Positions 43,992 to 53,252 of a stretch of 64,000 nt of DNA are shown piece by piece (within the stretch, counting starts at the first letter, position 1; the number at the start of each line of letters is the position of its first letter). The notes beneath the pieces are model-generated. The model saw nothing but the letters and a program-made list of their open reading frames with translations. It searched no databases and had not been told where the DNA came from. The stretch is from positions 1 to 64,000 of the forward strand of contig NZ_JABUAE010000011.1 of assembly GCF_013314535.1 (NCBI RefSeq). Direction: 5' to 3'. The translations under genes were made by a program, and so were the position numbers. Source of the stretch: Bacillus sp. Xin1. GTDB taxonomy: Bacteria > Bacillota > Bacilli > Bacillales > Bacillaceae_G.

Positions 43992-44558
43992 ATGACAATC
44001 CGGTTTTGTAAGGAAGCAGTTGCATACTTAAAACCAGTAGTAAAAGAGGATCTTGATGAGGAGTGTTTTACCCTATCCGAAGAAAATAGTTTTGTCCATA
44101 CATTTTTTAATAAAGATTTAATAATTACCTTTTTAGTTGAGGATGATCAAAATGATTATTTTCAATATGTTCAAAATAGGCATATATCAGAAGAAGGATT
44201 GGATGAGGAGCAGTTATTAGAGATTGGGATAGATAATCTTTATAAATTAGCAGATGAAAAAGAACTTCGGGTTCACACACTATCGGAAGGGTGTTTTGCT
44301 TTAATTCTTGACGGAAGTTTTGAAGCTAGCTTAATTGTTTTAGATGATTTATGGGATTACTCACTAAAAAAATTCGTATCAAATGGATATGCGGTTGCGG
44401 TACCAGCGAGAGATATTCTTGTTTTTTGTGATTGTAATGCTAGTAACGGAATTGAAAAAATGAAAGGTATAATAGAAAAAGTTTGGGAAGATGGAGATCA
44501 TTTGCTTATTGATAAAATTTTGGTGAGAAGTGAGGGGAAATGGAGTTATTTAGGGTGA
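43992..44558 (+). CDS. DUF1444-like protein
   Basis: 188 residues with an AAAGGGG site: LEIGIDNLYKLADEKELRVHT, CFALILDGSFEASLIVLDDLWD, GYAVAVPARDILVFCD. The order matches DUF1444 (YtpQ-like) proteins. In this setting it is probably another antidote. No toxin adjacent. Confidence 0.65.
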   Translation: MTIRFCKEAVAYLKPVVKEDLDEECFTLSEENSFVHTFFNKDLIITFLVEDDQNDYFQYVQNRHISEEGLDEEQLLEIGIDNLYKLADEKELRVHTLSEGCFALILDGSFEASLIVLDDLWDYSLKKFVSNGYAVAVPARDILVFCDCNASNGIEKMKGIIEKVWEDGDHLLIDKILVRSEGKWSYLG

Positions 44559-44592
44559 AAATGAAGCACTTAGGAAAAGTGGAGGGAAATTA

Positions 44593-45207
44593 GTGGAAAA
44601 GTTTATGAAGAAGATAGGGGATAAGACTTTCATTGCTCAGGCAGAAAAAATCTTTGCGATGCAGGTAGAAGGGTTATTTCATTTTTTAACTGAAGTAGAA
44701 AATGATCGATTAATAGATGGTTTTTCTATACAAGTAGGGTGGTCGATCTACTTTCTTGATGAAAAGGAAGAGGGCTATCATATTATCGTACATGACTATA
44801 CGAAGAATCCATTTCAAGATATGACAGATGATTTGACGATTTCTTTATGGATATTATTAAATCAAGTGAGTTTTGTAAAGGCATTAACAATTAAAGGAGA
44901 GTTGCTGCGCTTTTGTGATAAAATTGTCGTTGCTAAAAATGTATTAGAGTTAGATCATATTTACTTAGAAAGAAAAAAGGATTGTGAAGATGGTGACTCT
45001 GGTTGGTATATAGGCCCTGTTCATGATGAGCATGACACAGAAGAGTATGAAGCGTTTTATGCATATGAATTCCTAAAATTAAGACCTTCTCTTCTTCAAG
45101 TGTTAACATTGCCTTCTGGATATCTTGTAATCTTTGAAAAAGATGTAGTGCAAGCAGTGGTAGATGAAAATAATGTGAACATTTTGGATAGGGTCAACGA
45201 TAGATAA
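44593..45207 (+). CDS. Two-domain protein with DUF2185-like C-terminus
   Basis: A GTG start with GGAGGG; 204 residues. N-terminal half: GFSIQVGWSIYFLDEKEEGYHI and DDLTISLWILLNQVSFV. C-terminal half: CDKIVVAKNVLELDHIYLER and DSGWYIGPVHDEHDTEEYEAF, which follows the DUF2185/Imm33 pattern (VSK...DSGW). Probable immunity protein. The N-domain is not named. Confidence 0.6.
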   Translation: MEKFMKKIGDKTFIAQAEKIFAMQVEGLFHFLTEVENDRLIDGFSIQVGWSIYFLDEKEEGYHIIVHDYTKNPFQDMTDDLTISLWILLNQVSFVKALTIKGELLRFCDKIVVAKNVLELDHIYLERKKDCEDGDSGWYIGPVHDEHDTEEYEAFYAYEFLKLRPSLLQVLTLPSGYLVIFEKDVVQAVVDENNVNILDRVNDR

Positions 45208-45329
45208 TCTAGTATAGAAAGAAGAGCTTGTCATTTGTTGATGTCAGTACCACAGTAATATTGTAGAATCGAATTGAGGTAGGATAAGCCGAATTGCATA
45301 ATGAAGCAATTACTCAGGGAGGAACATTC

Positions 45330-45710
45330 TTGGCTTATACAGATAGTTTATTTCATGTGGTTAAGGATAAAGTTATATTAATAATACTTATTTTAATTTC
45401 CGCTTTCCATATGTTAAATTTCGCATTTTTCTTCTTTTTTGTCGTTACGGTAGCTTTGTTTTTGGACGATCCGAATGCTGATATGAGTACGGAATATGCT
45501 CCACTAGTTATGCCGTATTTATATCCAGTTCTCATCGGGGTGGGATTCATATTTCTGGCTTTTCTCGGCTGTTATTTCTATCAGAAGTACGTACCGAATT
45601 CTAAATGGAAAAAGATAGCTGTAGAAGTGCTTTTTCTTATTATCGCATTTGTCATTCCGACATTTTTATGTGCGTTTAAAATTCCTTTGTTGGACATGCT
45701 TTTAAGATAA
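45330..45710 (+). CDS. Small membrane protein
   Basis: The start is TTG 45330, six bases after CAGGGAGGA. TTG 45294 has no site. 126 residues with three predicted membrane segments (about 14-40, 60-82, 96-118). No family recognised. As the last gene of this immunity block before a terminator it could be a membrane-embedded antidote, but nothing shows that directly. Confidence 0.6.
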   Translation: MAYTDSLFHVVKDKVILIILILISAFHMLNFAFFFFFVVTVALFLDDPNADMSTEYAPLVMPYLYPVLIGVGFIFLAFLGCYFYQKYVPNSKWKKIAVEVLFLIIAFVIPTFLCAFKIPLLDMLLR

Positions 45711-45718
45711 AAATATAA

Positions 45719-45757
45719 AAAAGAGTCTCAGTAAATCGAACGTTACTGGGGCTTTTT
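45719..45757 (+). terminator. Rho-independent terminator
   Basis: AGTCTCAGTAA and TTACTGGGGCT pair with wobbles, followed by TTTTTT. Confidence 0.75.
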
Positions 45758-45891
45758 TGTGTATGACAGCTCAAGATAAGGATGTGAAAAAGTAAAAAAT
45801 GCGCTACATATGAAAGATGAGAGGTTCTCTACAATCTGAAAGGGTTCTCTCCTAATATGAGCGAATACATTGAAAAAGGAGGGAAGCTTGT

Positions 45892-48285
45892 ATGGAAGTG
45901 GTTGTGAAGCAGCGGAAGAAAAGAGGTAAGGGAAAAAGAATTGTCATTTGGTCTGGTAGTATCATTCTTTTTTTACTTGTTGCCGCGGCAGTTTTTGCAA
46001 ATGCATTTGTGATGAAGTCAATGCCAAAGGTTGAAGGGGTGGTTCATGTCAGTGGATTGCAAAAATCGGTTCAAGTAACACGAGATGACAAAGGGGTACC
46101 TCATATTAAAGCTGAAAATGCGCATGATTTATATTTTTCACAAGGGTATGTTCAGGCGCAAGATCGGTTGCTTCAAATGGATTTAAGTAGAAGACAGGCA
46201 TCTGGCACATTAAGCGAAGTAGTTGAAGAGGCAGCGTTAGACAAAGATAAATTGTTTCGAACTCTTGGGCTTAGACGAGCAGCGGAAGCATCTGTGAGTG
46301 AATATACTGGCGAAGCAAAAGAGGTGTTGCAGTTTTTTGCCGATGGAGTAAATGCATTTATAAAGGAAGCAAAAAAAGAAGGGAGATTGCCAGTAGAGTT
46401 TCATTTACTCGGATATGAACCTGCTGAATGGACTCCGGTTGATTCTTTAACGATTGGCAAGTATATGGCTTTTGATTTAGGTGGTCATTGGCATGGACAA
46501 GCATTTCGGTTTTGGGCACTTCAACATCTTTCAAAAGAGCAGGCATATGAGCTGTTTCCAAATTATCCAAAGGATACGCCTAGACTATTAGCGCAGTTAC
46601 AAGATCTGAATGTGAATGTGGCCAGCAGCTTTGCGAAAGCGATTATTCCGCCAGAATCTAATGGGAGCAATAATTGGGTTGTAAGTGGAGAAAAAAGCGC
46701 ATCTGGAATGCCTATACTTGCGGATGATCCTCATCTTTCTTTGGCGACGCCATCCATATGGTATCAAATGCATTTAGAGATGAAAGACATAAATGTGAGC
46801 GGCGTTATTTTTACGGGTGTTCCCGGTATTATGTTAGGGCACAATGAAAAAATTGCTTGGGGTGTTACGAATACAGGTCCGGATGTACAAGATTTATATA
46901 TTGAAAAAAGAAACCCTGACAATCCAAATGAATTTTTGTATAACGAAAAATGGGAAAAAGCTACGATTGTGAAGGAACCGATAAAGGTGAAAGGTGGAAA
47001 AACAATTCCACACGAAGTAACGGTTACGAGACACGGTCCTGTTATTTCGGAATTTGCTTATAAAAATAAAGATGAGGCTGTTTTTGCTCTTAAATGGACG
47101 GCACTCGAACCTTCAGCGGAATTAAAGGCCGTACTCAATATGAACAAAGCAACAAATTGGACTGAATTCGAATCAGCGCTGGAAGATTTTCATACTCCTA
47201 CTCAAAACTTTTTATTTGCATCCACAGATGGCACGATTGCTTATAAAGCCAATGGAAACATACCGATACGTAAAAAGGGAGATGGGATTTTACCCGTTCC
47301 TGGGTGGACAGATGAATATGAATATGAATGGGAAGGCTACATTCCATTTGATAAACTTCCAAAGGTGATAAATCCAAAGCAGGAATTTATTTCGACAGCC
47401 AATAATAAAATTATAAATGATGATTATCCATATCATATTAGTCATATTTGGGCGCAGCCGTATCGTCAAATGCGTATTCAAGAGTTTTTACAGGAAAAGG
47501 ATAAATTGACTGTAGCGGATTTACAAACATTGCAAATGGATCAAAAGAACCTTCACGCAAGAGAGTTGGTTCCCGTGTTTTTAAAAGAATTGGATAAAGT
47601 AAACGTATCAGACGTGGAGAAACAGGGGATAAAAGAGTTAACAAATTGGGATTTTTACGATAGTAAAGATCAAGCGGCCCCGTTAATTTTTCATTTATGG
47701 ATGAAGGAAATATCTAATACTCTATTTTCAAAAGAAATACCGAAGGATGTAATGGAATTGTTTGAAGGCAAGCAACAAGTGATTGATGAATTGATACGGA
47801 AACAAATGAATGGAAAAAATAGCGTATGGTTTTCTAAACATGGAGGCTTCGCAGAAGTTTTACATACGTCGTATGCAAAGGTAATGAAAAAGCTTGAAAA
47901 ACAATATGGACGAGACGTAACGAAATGGAAGTGGGGAGCATATCATCAACTTTCGTTTATACACCCTGTTTCAAAATCATCTGATGTACTCGCGTTCTTT
48001 TTCAATCGTGAAAAACCTGTACCAATTGGAGGAAGTAATATTACAGTTCAAGCAGCAAGTTATGGAGATGATGGTATTGTAAATCATGGAGCATCTTGGC
48101 GATTTGTAATAGATACAAAGGATATGTCTAATGGGTATCATATTGTAGGTTCAGGACAATCAGGACATTTTAAAAGTGACTGGTATCATGATCAAATAGA
48201 AGATTGGGTAAATGGAAACTATCATGTGACTACACTTCGTACAGATCGCATAGATGGTAAAACATTAACCTTAAAACCAAAATAG
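45892..48285 (+). CDS. Penicillin acylase family Ntn hydrolase
   Basis: 797 residues with a GGAGGG site. A basic N-terminus and one membrane segment (about 18-40) act as signal anchor. The alpha part has GYVQAQDRLLQMDLSRRQASG. The autocatalytic site is G258-S259-N-N-W, where Ser259 becomes the N-terminal nucleophile of the beta chain. Then DDPHLSLATPSIWYQ and VPGIMLGHNEKIAWGVTNTG. It hydrolyses amide bonds of acylated substrates (beta-lactam side chains or acyl-homoserine lactones in relatives) outside the membrane. True substrate not deducible. Confidence 0.9.
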   Translation: MEVVVKQRKKRGKGKRIVIWSGSIILFLLVAAAVFANAFVMKSMPKVEGVVHVSGLQKSVQVTRDDKGVPHIKAENAHDLYFSQGYVQAQDRLLQMDLSRRQASGTLSEVVEEAALDKDKLFRTLGLRRAAEASVSEYTGEAKEVLQFFADGVNAFIKEAKKEGRLPVEFHLLGYEPAEWTPVDSLTIGKYMAFDLGGHWHGQAFRFWALQHLSKEQAYELFPNYPKDTPRLLAQLQDLNVNVASSFAKAIIPPESNGSNNWVVSGEKSASGMPILADDPHLSLATPSIWYQMHLEMKDINVSGVIFTGVPGIMLGHNEKIAWGVTNTGPDVQDLYIEKRNPDNPNEFLYNEKWEKATIVKEPIKVKGGKTIPHEVTVTRHGPVISEFAYKNKDEAVFALKWTALEPSAELKAVLNMNKATNWTEFESALEDFHTPTQNFLFASTDGTIAYKANGNIPIRKKGDGILPVPGWTDEYEYEWEGYIPFDKLPKVINPKQEFISTANNKIINDDYPYHISHIWAQPYRQMRIQEFLQEKDKLTVADLQTLQMDQKNLHARELVPVFLKELDKVNVSDVEKQGIKELTNWDFYDSKDQAAPLIFHLWMKEISNTLFSKEIPKDVMELFEGKQQVIDELIRKQMNGKNSVWFSKHGGFAEVLHTSYAKVMKKLEKQYGRDVTKWKWGAYHQLSFIHPVSKSSDVLAFFFNREKPVPIGGSNITVQAASYGDDGIVNHGASWRFVIDTKDMSNGYHIVGSGQSGHFKSDWYHDQIEDWVNGNYHVTTLRTDRIDGKTLTLKPK

Positions 48286-48289
48286 AAGC

Positions 48290-48321
48290 TATAAGACTCT
48301 TACACATGTAAGAGTCTTATA
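48290..48321. terminator. Hairpin after the acylase gene
   Basis: A 15-bp perfect stem (TATAAGACTCTTACA / TGTAAGAGTCTTATA) with a two-base centre and almost no T run. Probably a terminator or mRNA-stabilising hairpin. Confidence 0.6.
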
Positions 48322-48402
48322 ACTATACCATAAGCAAATTAGAGAATGCTATAATTTAGAGAAGTAGAATTTCATAATTTTACACATATAGGGGGTGAAT
48401 AC

Positions 48403-48846
48403 ATGACGAATTGTTATTTTTAGTTTGTAATACATAAAGAGGCTCGTTTTCGTAGACTAAGAGAATTTTTTTATAAGCTTAAGGAAGAGAAAGAAAAAGA
48501 GATGATAGATTGTAATGATTCTATGTGGTTAGCGTATTTTGAGGAAGAGGTGTTAAAACAGTTTTGGTGGCCGACGGAAGAAGAGTTACAAAATTACCAG
48601 GTTTTATGGGAACAAACTCCTGTAGAAAAACGTTTAACAGACCCTAAACTAAGAACTCCATGGGATTTTGAATCTATGATTGATACGTTTGCCTCTGGGG
48701 AATATGAACTAGTCTCTTGTGAAAAGGCAACAAACAATATTGGAAGAATTGAATTTTATCCTTATGCTTGGCCATGCGGAGGGAGCGATGTGTTTAGAGC
48801 TTTAATTGCGTATAGTGGGTTCAAAATTATTGGTGAGAGTGTATAA
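48403..48846 (+). pseudogene. Hypothetical gene with early in-frame stop
   Basis: GGGGGTGAATAC precedes ATG 48403, and codon 7 is TAG (48421). The frame then stays open in phase: FVIHKEARFRRLREFFYKLK, FWWPTEEELQNYQVLWEQTP, SMIDTFASGEYELVSCE, FYPYAWPCGGSDVFRAL to TAA. Restart at ATG 48502 would give 114 residues without a good site. It looks like an orphan immunity gene. Family not recognised. Confidence 0.55.
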
Positions 48847-48889
48847 GATATACAATCATAAAAAGAAATAATGGAAAGGGTGAGAGAAT

Positions 48890-49237
48890 ATGTCCATTTA
48901 CATAAAGTCAGAGTTTATTAAAAATGCAGGCGGCTGTATCGTATCAAAAAACATTTTGGAGGAGAATGGAAGGTTAAAATGGTTGGTTAGAGATGAATCT
49001 ATAACGAGTGTTGATAATGGCTGGAGATTTTTTTCGGATATTGATGATGATGATTACGTAAATGATCCAGATAACTTGGTTGTATGTGATTTTAATACAG
49101 TAGCCCAAATTGAACCTGCTATTCTAGTGGTGTATTCCTTTCCAGTTGGCAGTGACCTACAACTAGTGGTAGAGAAGGGAAGGTGTTATTTCATTGATAA
49201 TATAACAGAAGAAGTTATCGAGTTGTTGTACCATTAA
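48890..49237 (+). CDS. DUF2185 (Imm33-like) immunity protein
   Basis: 115 residues with an AAAGGGTG site: GGCIVSKNILEENGRLKWLVRDES, NGWRFFSDIDDDDYVNDPDN, VCDFNTVAQIEPAILVVY, FPVGSDLQL. This is a closer match to the DUF2185 pattern than its relative at 26117. Orphan antidote. Confidence 0.8.
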   Translation: MSIYIKSEFIKNAGGCIVSKNILEENGRLKWLVRDESITSVDNGWRFFSDIDDDDYVNDPDNLVVCDFNTVAQIEPAILVVYSFPVGSDLQLVVEKGRCYFIDNITEEVIELLYH

Positions 49238-49344
49238 AATAACATAGCAGTATGGATTTTAATTTGTTTGGATTATAAAGGACATGCTGATAATCTAGTT
49301 GTAGTTTTTGTGCAATTCTAAATAATAGTTTAGGAGTAATAAAA

Positions 49345-49863
49345 ATGAAAGAAGAGATGAAACAGTATTTTCATACATTACTTAAGGAATGGAAACACTA
49401 TAATCATTCATTACCAAAATCTGTGTGGAGAGAAGAAGCAGATTCTTTTATATATGAAGGAGAACCAGATACAGAGGGATATATATTTTGGAAGCCTACC
49501 GAAAAAGATATATTTCATGATTTTTCTAATATAGAAAGGGAATTAGCCATACAATTCCATCATTCTATTAAAGAATACTATAATTCCTACTGGTTTTTAG
49601 ATCTAGCTGGCAATTATTTAGAGCATAACCTAGAGTTAAATTCTGTTATACCAGGAATTGAACTTCGAGATTTTTATACTTCTTTACAAGGCTACAAAAA
49701 AGCGCACCATAATGAGTTAAAGAATATTCCTATAGGTATAGAGTGTAATGGACTTTTAATTGTTGTAGATAATGAAAATGGACAGGTGAATATAGAAGAC
49801 TATGAAAGAGGAAGTTTTGAAGTAATTAGTAATAGTTTAGCTGAACTTATTTCCATGCTTTAG
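49345..49863 (+). CDS. Syd/SUKH-2 immunity protein
   Basis: 172 residues with TAGGAG: MKEEMKQYFHTLLKEW, FIYEGEPDTEGYIFWKPTEK, IKEYYNSYWFLDLAGNYLEH, IPIGIECNGLLIVVDNENGQVNIEDYERGSFE. Third Syd-type paralogue. The C-terminal half is closest to the one at 42846. Confidence 0.75.
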   Translation: MKEEMKQYFHTLLKEWKHYNHSLPKSVWREEADSFIYEGEPDTEGYIFWKPTEKDIFHDFSNIERELAIQFHHSIKEYYNSYWFLDLAGNYLEHNLELNSVIPGIELRDFYTSLQGYKKAHHNELKNIPIGIECNGLLIVVDNENGQVNIEDYERGSFEVISNSLAELISML

Positions 49864-49917
49864 CGAAAATATATAGTGGAGCGTTCCATGTAAGATATAA
49901 GTTAAGAGGTAATGAAA

Positions 49918-50427
49918 ATGAGTAAATTAATACTAGAAAAAATTGATGTAATGAAAAATGTTTTAGGGAAAGATCCATTTAGTTTGGTTATTGGTGAAAT
50001 TGTAGAAGAAGAAAACCAAATAGCTGAAAAATTAGTAGATAATATTTTAAAAGATTATTATTTTATTACAAGAAAATACAAAATATTGAATGGTGGAGTA
50101 ATTACTATATACGGCCATCAAAAACTTGAAAGTATTCAGTTTTATGTGGAAGAGATGCCAGTTAGAGATGATAAATGGATTTGTATAGGGACAGTAGAAA
50201 ATTATCCGTTATTTATTAATAAAGTGGATGGAGAAGTCTCTTGTTTGTTTGGAGATTTAATTGATCAAAATTTTGTTATTGAATCATACGGTAATTTTAA
50301 CAGTTTTTTAGGAAGTAAATACATTGATATCGAGCTGTCTTTTATGGAATCGGGTGAAATAACGAATCCTATTGGAAGTGAAGAGGACGAGTGGTATAAA
50401 CTGTTAGAATTAAATGGATTCGTTTAA
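49918..50427 (+). CDS. SUKH-like immunity protein
   Basis: The start is ATG 49918, nine bases after AAGAGG. ATG 49912 is too close. 169 residues: helical N-terminus, then YFITRKYKILNGGVITIYGHQKL, DDKWICIGTVENYPLFINKVDGEVSCLFGD and a long tail with FVIESYGNFNSFLGS. The NGG turn and late strands suggest a SUKH-superfamily fold, although no single branch fits well. Confidence 0.55.
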   Translation: MSKLILEKIDVMKNVLGKDPFSLVIGEIVEEENQIAEKLVDNILKDYYFITRKYKILNGGVITIYGHQKLESIQFYVEEMPVRDDKWICIGTVENYPLFINKVDGEVSCLFGDLIDQNFVIESYGNFNSFLGSKYIDIELSFMESGEITNPIGSEEDEWYKLLELNGFV

Positions 50428-50538
50428 AGCTAGTGCTTTACATGTAGTATCGTAATTAGTATTGAAGTGTAGTAAGTAGAGGATTTGGGAATTACTTTTG
50501 TGTACTGAAAAAACGATATATGAATGGAGATTGTATGC

Positions 50539-50931
50539 ATGGAAAAAGAAGGCATGGCCTCATTATGGCTAGGAAATATGGAATCTGAAGATCTTTTAGA
50601 AGATTATTTCCGTATAAAATATACAGATGATGGTGATTCCATACCATCATCATTTATAAAAGATTTTCATATTTGTATGTATGATATTGATGAAGACTTT
50701 ATCGAAAAAGAATTTTATTTCAAACGAAGTAATTATCTAGAAACTTTACTAGCAGGGTGTTCTTATGAAGAAGTTGTGATACCACAGATGAAAAGACTTA
50801 CTTCAAATATACTAGAGATGAAGTATAACACGATTATTATGATATATAACTATGAATACAGTGGTGAAATAATAAATAAAAATGAAAATCGTTATGAAAT
50901 GAAATACATAGGAGCCGTTTCGTATAAATAA
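50539..50931 (+). CDS. Imm22 family immunity protein
   Basis: The start is ATG 50539 (MEKEGMASLWLGN), nine bases after GGAG, matching the start at 41368. ATG 50524 precedes the site. 130 residues: DFHICMYDIDEDFIEKEFY, LLAGCSYEEVVIPQM, YEMKYIGAVSYK. Fourth Imm22 locus in the window, immediately before endonuclease V (21 bp). Confidence 0.8.
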   Translation: MEKEGMASLWLGNMESEDLLEDYFRIKYTDDGDSIPSSFIKDFHICMYDIDEDFIEKEFYFKRSNYLETLLAGCSYEEVVIPQMKRLTSNILEMKYNTIIMIYNYEYSGEIINKNENRYEMKYIGAVSYK

Positions 50932-50952
50932 TAATAAAAAGAGGATGAGAAC

Positions 50953-51672
50953 ATGGAAGTTAGAGAAATACATTCATTTCATCTACATTCAGAAGAAGAA
51001 TTTTCTGAAATTCAAGATAAACTCATACATAGCATTGAATTGAAAAATAACTTTTATCTAGAAGATGTCAGTTTAATTGCTGGAGTAGATCTAGCATATT
51101 GGGAAAAAGATGATAAGCACTACGGAACGTGTTGTATCGTTGTAATTGATTATCATACGAAGGAGGAAGTGGAGAAGGTTTATAGCTATGGGGAAATAGC
51201 AGTGCCGTATATACCAGGTTTTTTAGCGTTTCGTGAGTTGCCTTTAGTAATAGAAGCAGCCAAAAAGCTTACTTCTAATCCAGATCTATTTATGTTTGAT
51301 GGAAATGGCTATTTACACTATAAACATATGGGGATTGCAACGCATGCCTCTTTTTTCTTACAAAAGCCTACAATCGGTGTAGCGAAAAGCTATCTTAAGA
51401 TTAAAGATGTTGATTTTATCATGCCAGAGAATAAGGAGTTTGCTTTTAGTGATATTATGATTGATGACGAGGTATATGGAAGAGCTGTAAGAACGAAAGA
51501 GAATGTAAAGCCTATTTTTGTATCTTGCGGAAATAATATCGATTTAGATACGAGTGTTCAAATTGTGTTGGATTTAATAGGGAAAGAAAGTAGATTGCCA
51601 ATTCCAGTTAGATTGGCAGATTTAGAAACGCATAAGGTAAGAAGAGAAAAGAGTAAAAATGAAATAGTATAG
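50953..51672 (+). CDS. nfi: Endonuclease V (YwqL-like)
   Basis: 239 residues: GVDLAYW (Asp46), VPYIPGFLAFRELP (Tyr86 wedge region and Glu95), FDGNGYLHYKHMGIATH (Asp116), VGVAKS-like IGVAKSYLK. The three acidic residues match the metal site that cleaves DNA or RNA one base 3' of inosine. The DG(Q/H)G...HPR motif is DGNGYLHYK here. In B. subtilis the endonuclease V gene ywqL follows ywqJ (LXG toxin) and ywqK (antidote). Here it closes the immunity array. Confidence 0.85.
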   Translation: MEVREIHSFHLHSEEEFSEIQDKLIHSIELKNNFYLEDVSLIAGVDLAYWEKDDKHYGTCCIVVIDYHTKEEVEKVYSYGEIAVPYIPGFLAFRELPLVIEAAKKLTSNPDLFMFDGNGYLHYKHMGIATHASFFLQKPTIGVAKSYLKIKDVDFIMPENKEFAFSDIMIDDEVYGRAVRTKENVKPIFVSCGNNIDLDTSVQIVLDLIGKESRLPIPVRLADLETHKVRREKSKNEIV

Positions 51673-52020
51673 CCATTTATGTAATGTGAAAAGGGATAGG
51701 GAAAATAAGGTTTATGAGACTTATTGTAGGTTTAAAGACAAAGGACTCATACTTAGCACATAACGAAATTAAATAAGTTATATTCTGTTTTAAAGAGGCA
51801 GTTACATGCAAACAATTGGTATAATTATTATATATTTGAATCAATTTCATAGAGGAATAGGTGCATGATGAAAACGAATAATGATTCGATTTTTTATTAC
51901 ATCTAAAACTATTTCGGGAATTAACTTAATTTTATGAAATTTTTAATAGAGGATAACATAGAAGGAGAAATTTAAGGTAGTATAAAAAAAGAAAAACTTT
52001 AAAAGGGGATAGAAAATATA
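51673..52020 (+). other. Intergenic region
   Basis: It contains a small hairpin CGAATAATGATTCG followed by ATTTTTT (about 51883-51903), possibly a weak terminator, and nothing else I can name. Confidence 0.4.
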
Positions 52021-52845
52021 ATGATGGATGAACAAGAATTGAAACAAGAACTGCAACAAATCAAAAATAACAATTATGCTGTACCAGAAGATGTGGACGC
52101 ATATCCATATGCACAATGGATGCTAGATAATATCGGGTCACCTGATGCTGATTTGCGTGATGACTTGATTTACAGTACGATCCAACGATGGATTACAGGT
52201 GAAGTATTTAGACAAAAAGAGTTACGAGGACTATTACTGCAGGCGCTTAGTCCTGATTATTTGTTTTATAAAATCGGTGAAAAGGGAACAGACTCTGTTT
52301 TTAAGCGTGCTTTCTCGATTCTAATCCCACCGCTTATTTTATCCGTTCATGAAAAAGAACCGTTTTTATCTGAAGAACAACTTTACAGCGTGGCAGAACA
52401 AGTTCTTGAATATGTATATCTAGAGCAAGATGTAAGAGGCTATGTAGAGGGAAAAGGCTGGGCTCATTCTACTGCACATGCTGCAGATGCACTAAATGCT
52501 TTAGCACGTACGATACGAAATCGCGAATTTTCACATGCAATCCTTACTGTTATTCGTCATAAGGTTCGTCTGCACGATTACGTATACATAAACTTTGAGG
52601 ATGAGAGATTGGTGACGGCAGTAATGTCATTATGGAACCAAAATCTCTTAACCCAAGAAGAATGGAACAATTGGCTTCATAGCTTTACAATCATTGAAGA
52701 AGCTCCAGCTTCTCAAAATGATATGTTGGTACAAAACATTAGATGCTTCTTAAGAAGTTTGTATTTTCAAGCGTTAGAACAAGAGGGAAACTCTTGGTTT
52801 ACGATTGCTATACTGGAGACTTTAAAAAAACGGCATAGATTTTAA
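52021..52845 (+). CDS. DUF2785 family protein
   Basis: 274 residues, all helical, with an AAAAGGGGA site: YPYAQWMLDNIGSPDADLRDDLIYSTI, GYVEGKGWAHSTAHAADAL, HDYVYINFEDERLVTAV. The GWAHSxAHxAD motif is the DUF2785 hallmark and suggests a metal or ligand site. Function unknown. Single gene. Confidence 0.85.
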   Translation: MMDEQELKQELQQIKNNNYAVPEDVDAYPYAQWMLDNIGSPDADLRDDLIYSTIQRWITGEVFRQKELRGLLLQALSPDYLFYKIGEKGTDSVFKRAFSILIPPLILSVHEKEPFLSEEQLYSVAEQVLEYVYLEQDVRGYVEGKGWAHSTAHAADALNALARTIRNREFSHAILTVIRHKVRLHDYVYINFEDERLVTAVMSLWNQNLLTQEEWNNWLHSFTIIEEAPASQNDMLVQNIRCFLRSLYFQALEQEGNSWFTIAILETLKKRHRF

Positions 52846-52846
52846 A

Positions 52847-52954
52847 GGTTTTTCCATATGGTTTATTGGTTTTAATGATCAAACCCACGCATATCAGATT
52901 CATAGCAAGGAAGCTGAAACGGTTATAAAGGACTGGTACAAAAAAATAAATTAA
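52847..52954 (+). pseudogene. C-terminal gene relic
   Basis: A start-less frame ends WFIGFNDQTHAYQIHSKEAE and TVIKDWYKKIN before TAA. It is the tail of a lost gene. Family not recognised. Confidence 0.3.
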
Positions 52955-53038
52955 TGAGAAATGCGCAAGTTTTGAAATTTGTTACATATATTTTAGTGAA
53001 AGGCCTTTCACCATTTTATCACCTAGGGGGCAATCATA

Positions 53039-53230
53039 ATGAAATTTTTGTCTTACCTTACAGCAATTCTGGTGATTCTTGGCGGTTTGAATTGGTTGTT
53101 TGTGGCGCTGGATTATAATGTAGTTGAGAAATGGTTCGGTTCTACACCAGCTCTTGTGGATACCATTTATTGGCTTTTTGGTCTATCTGCTATTTATCAA
53201 ATTTATGATCGGTTCTTTACGGACAATTAG
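53039..53230 (+). CDS. DUF378 small membrane protein
   Basis: 63 residues with a TAGGGGG site. Two membrane segments: YLTAILVILGGLNWLFVAL and TIYWLFGLSAIYQIY. GGLNWL is the DUF378 signature (YuzA-like). Function unknown. Terminator downstream. Confidence 0.9.
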   Translation: MKFLSYLTAILVILGGLNWLFVALDYNVVEKWFGSTPALVDTIYWLFGLSAIYQIYDRFFTDN

Positions 53231-53252
53231 CTCTTATAAATTTATGAATGGG

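Noticed and set aside
24969-48423. Stop-codon reassignment or programmed recoding to explain in-frame stops
   Set aside because: TAA, TGA and TAG are all involved, in otherwise unrelated genes, with no recoding structures seen.
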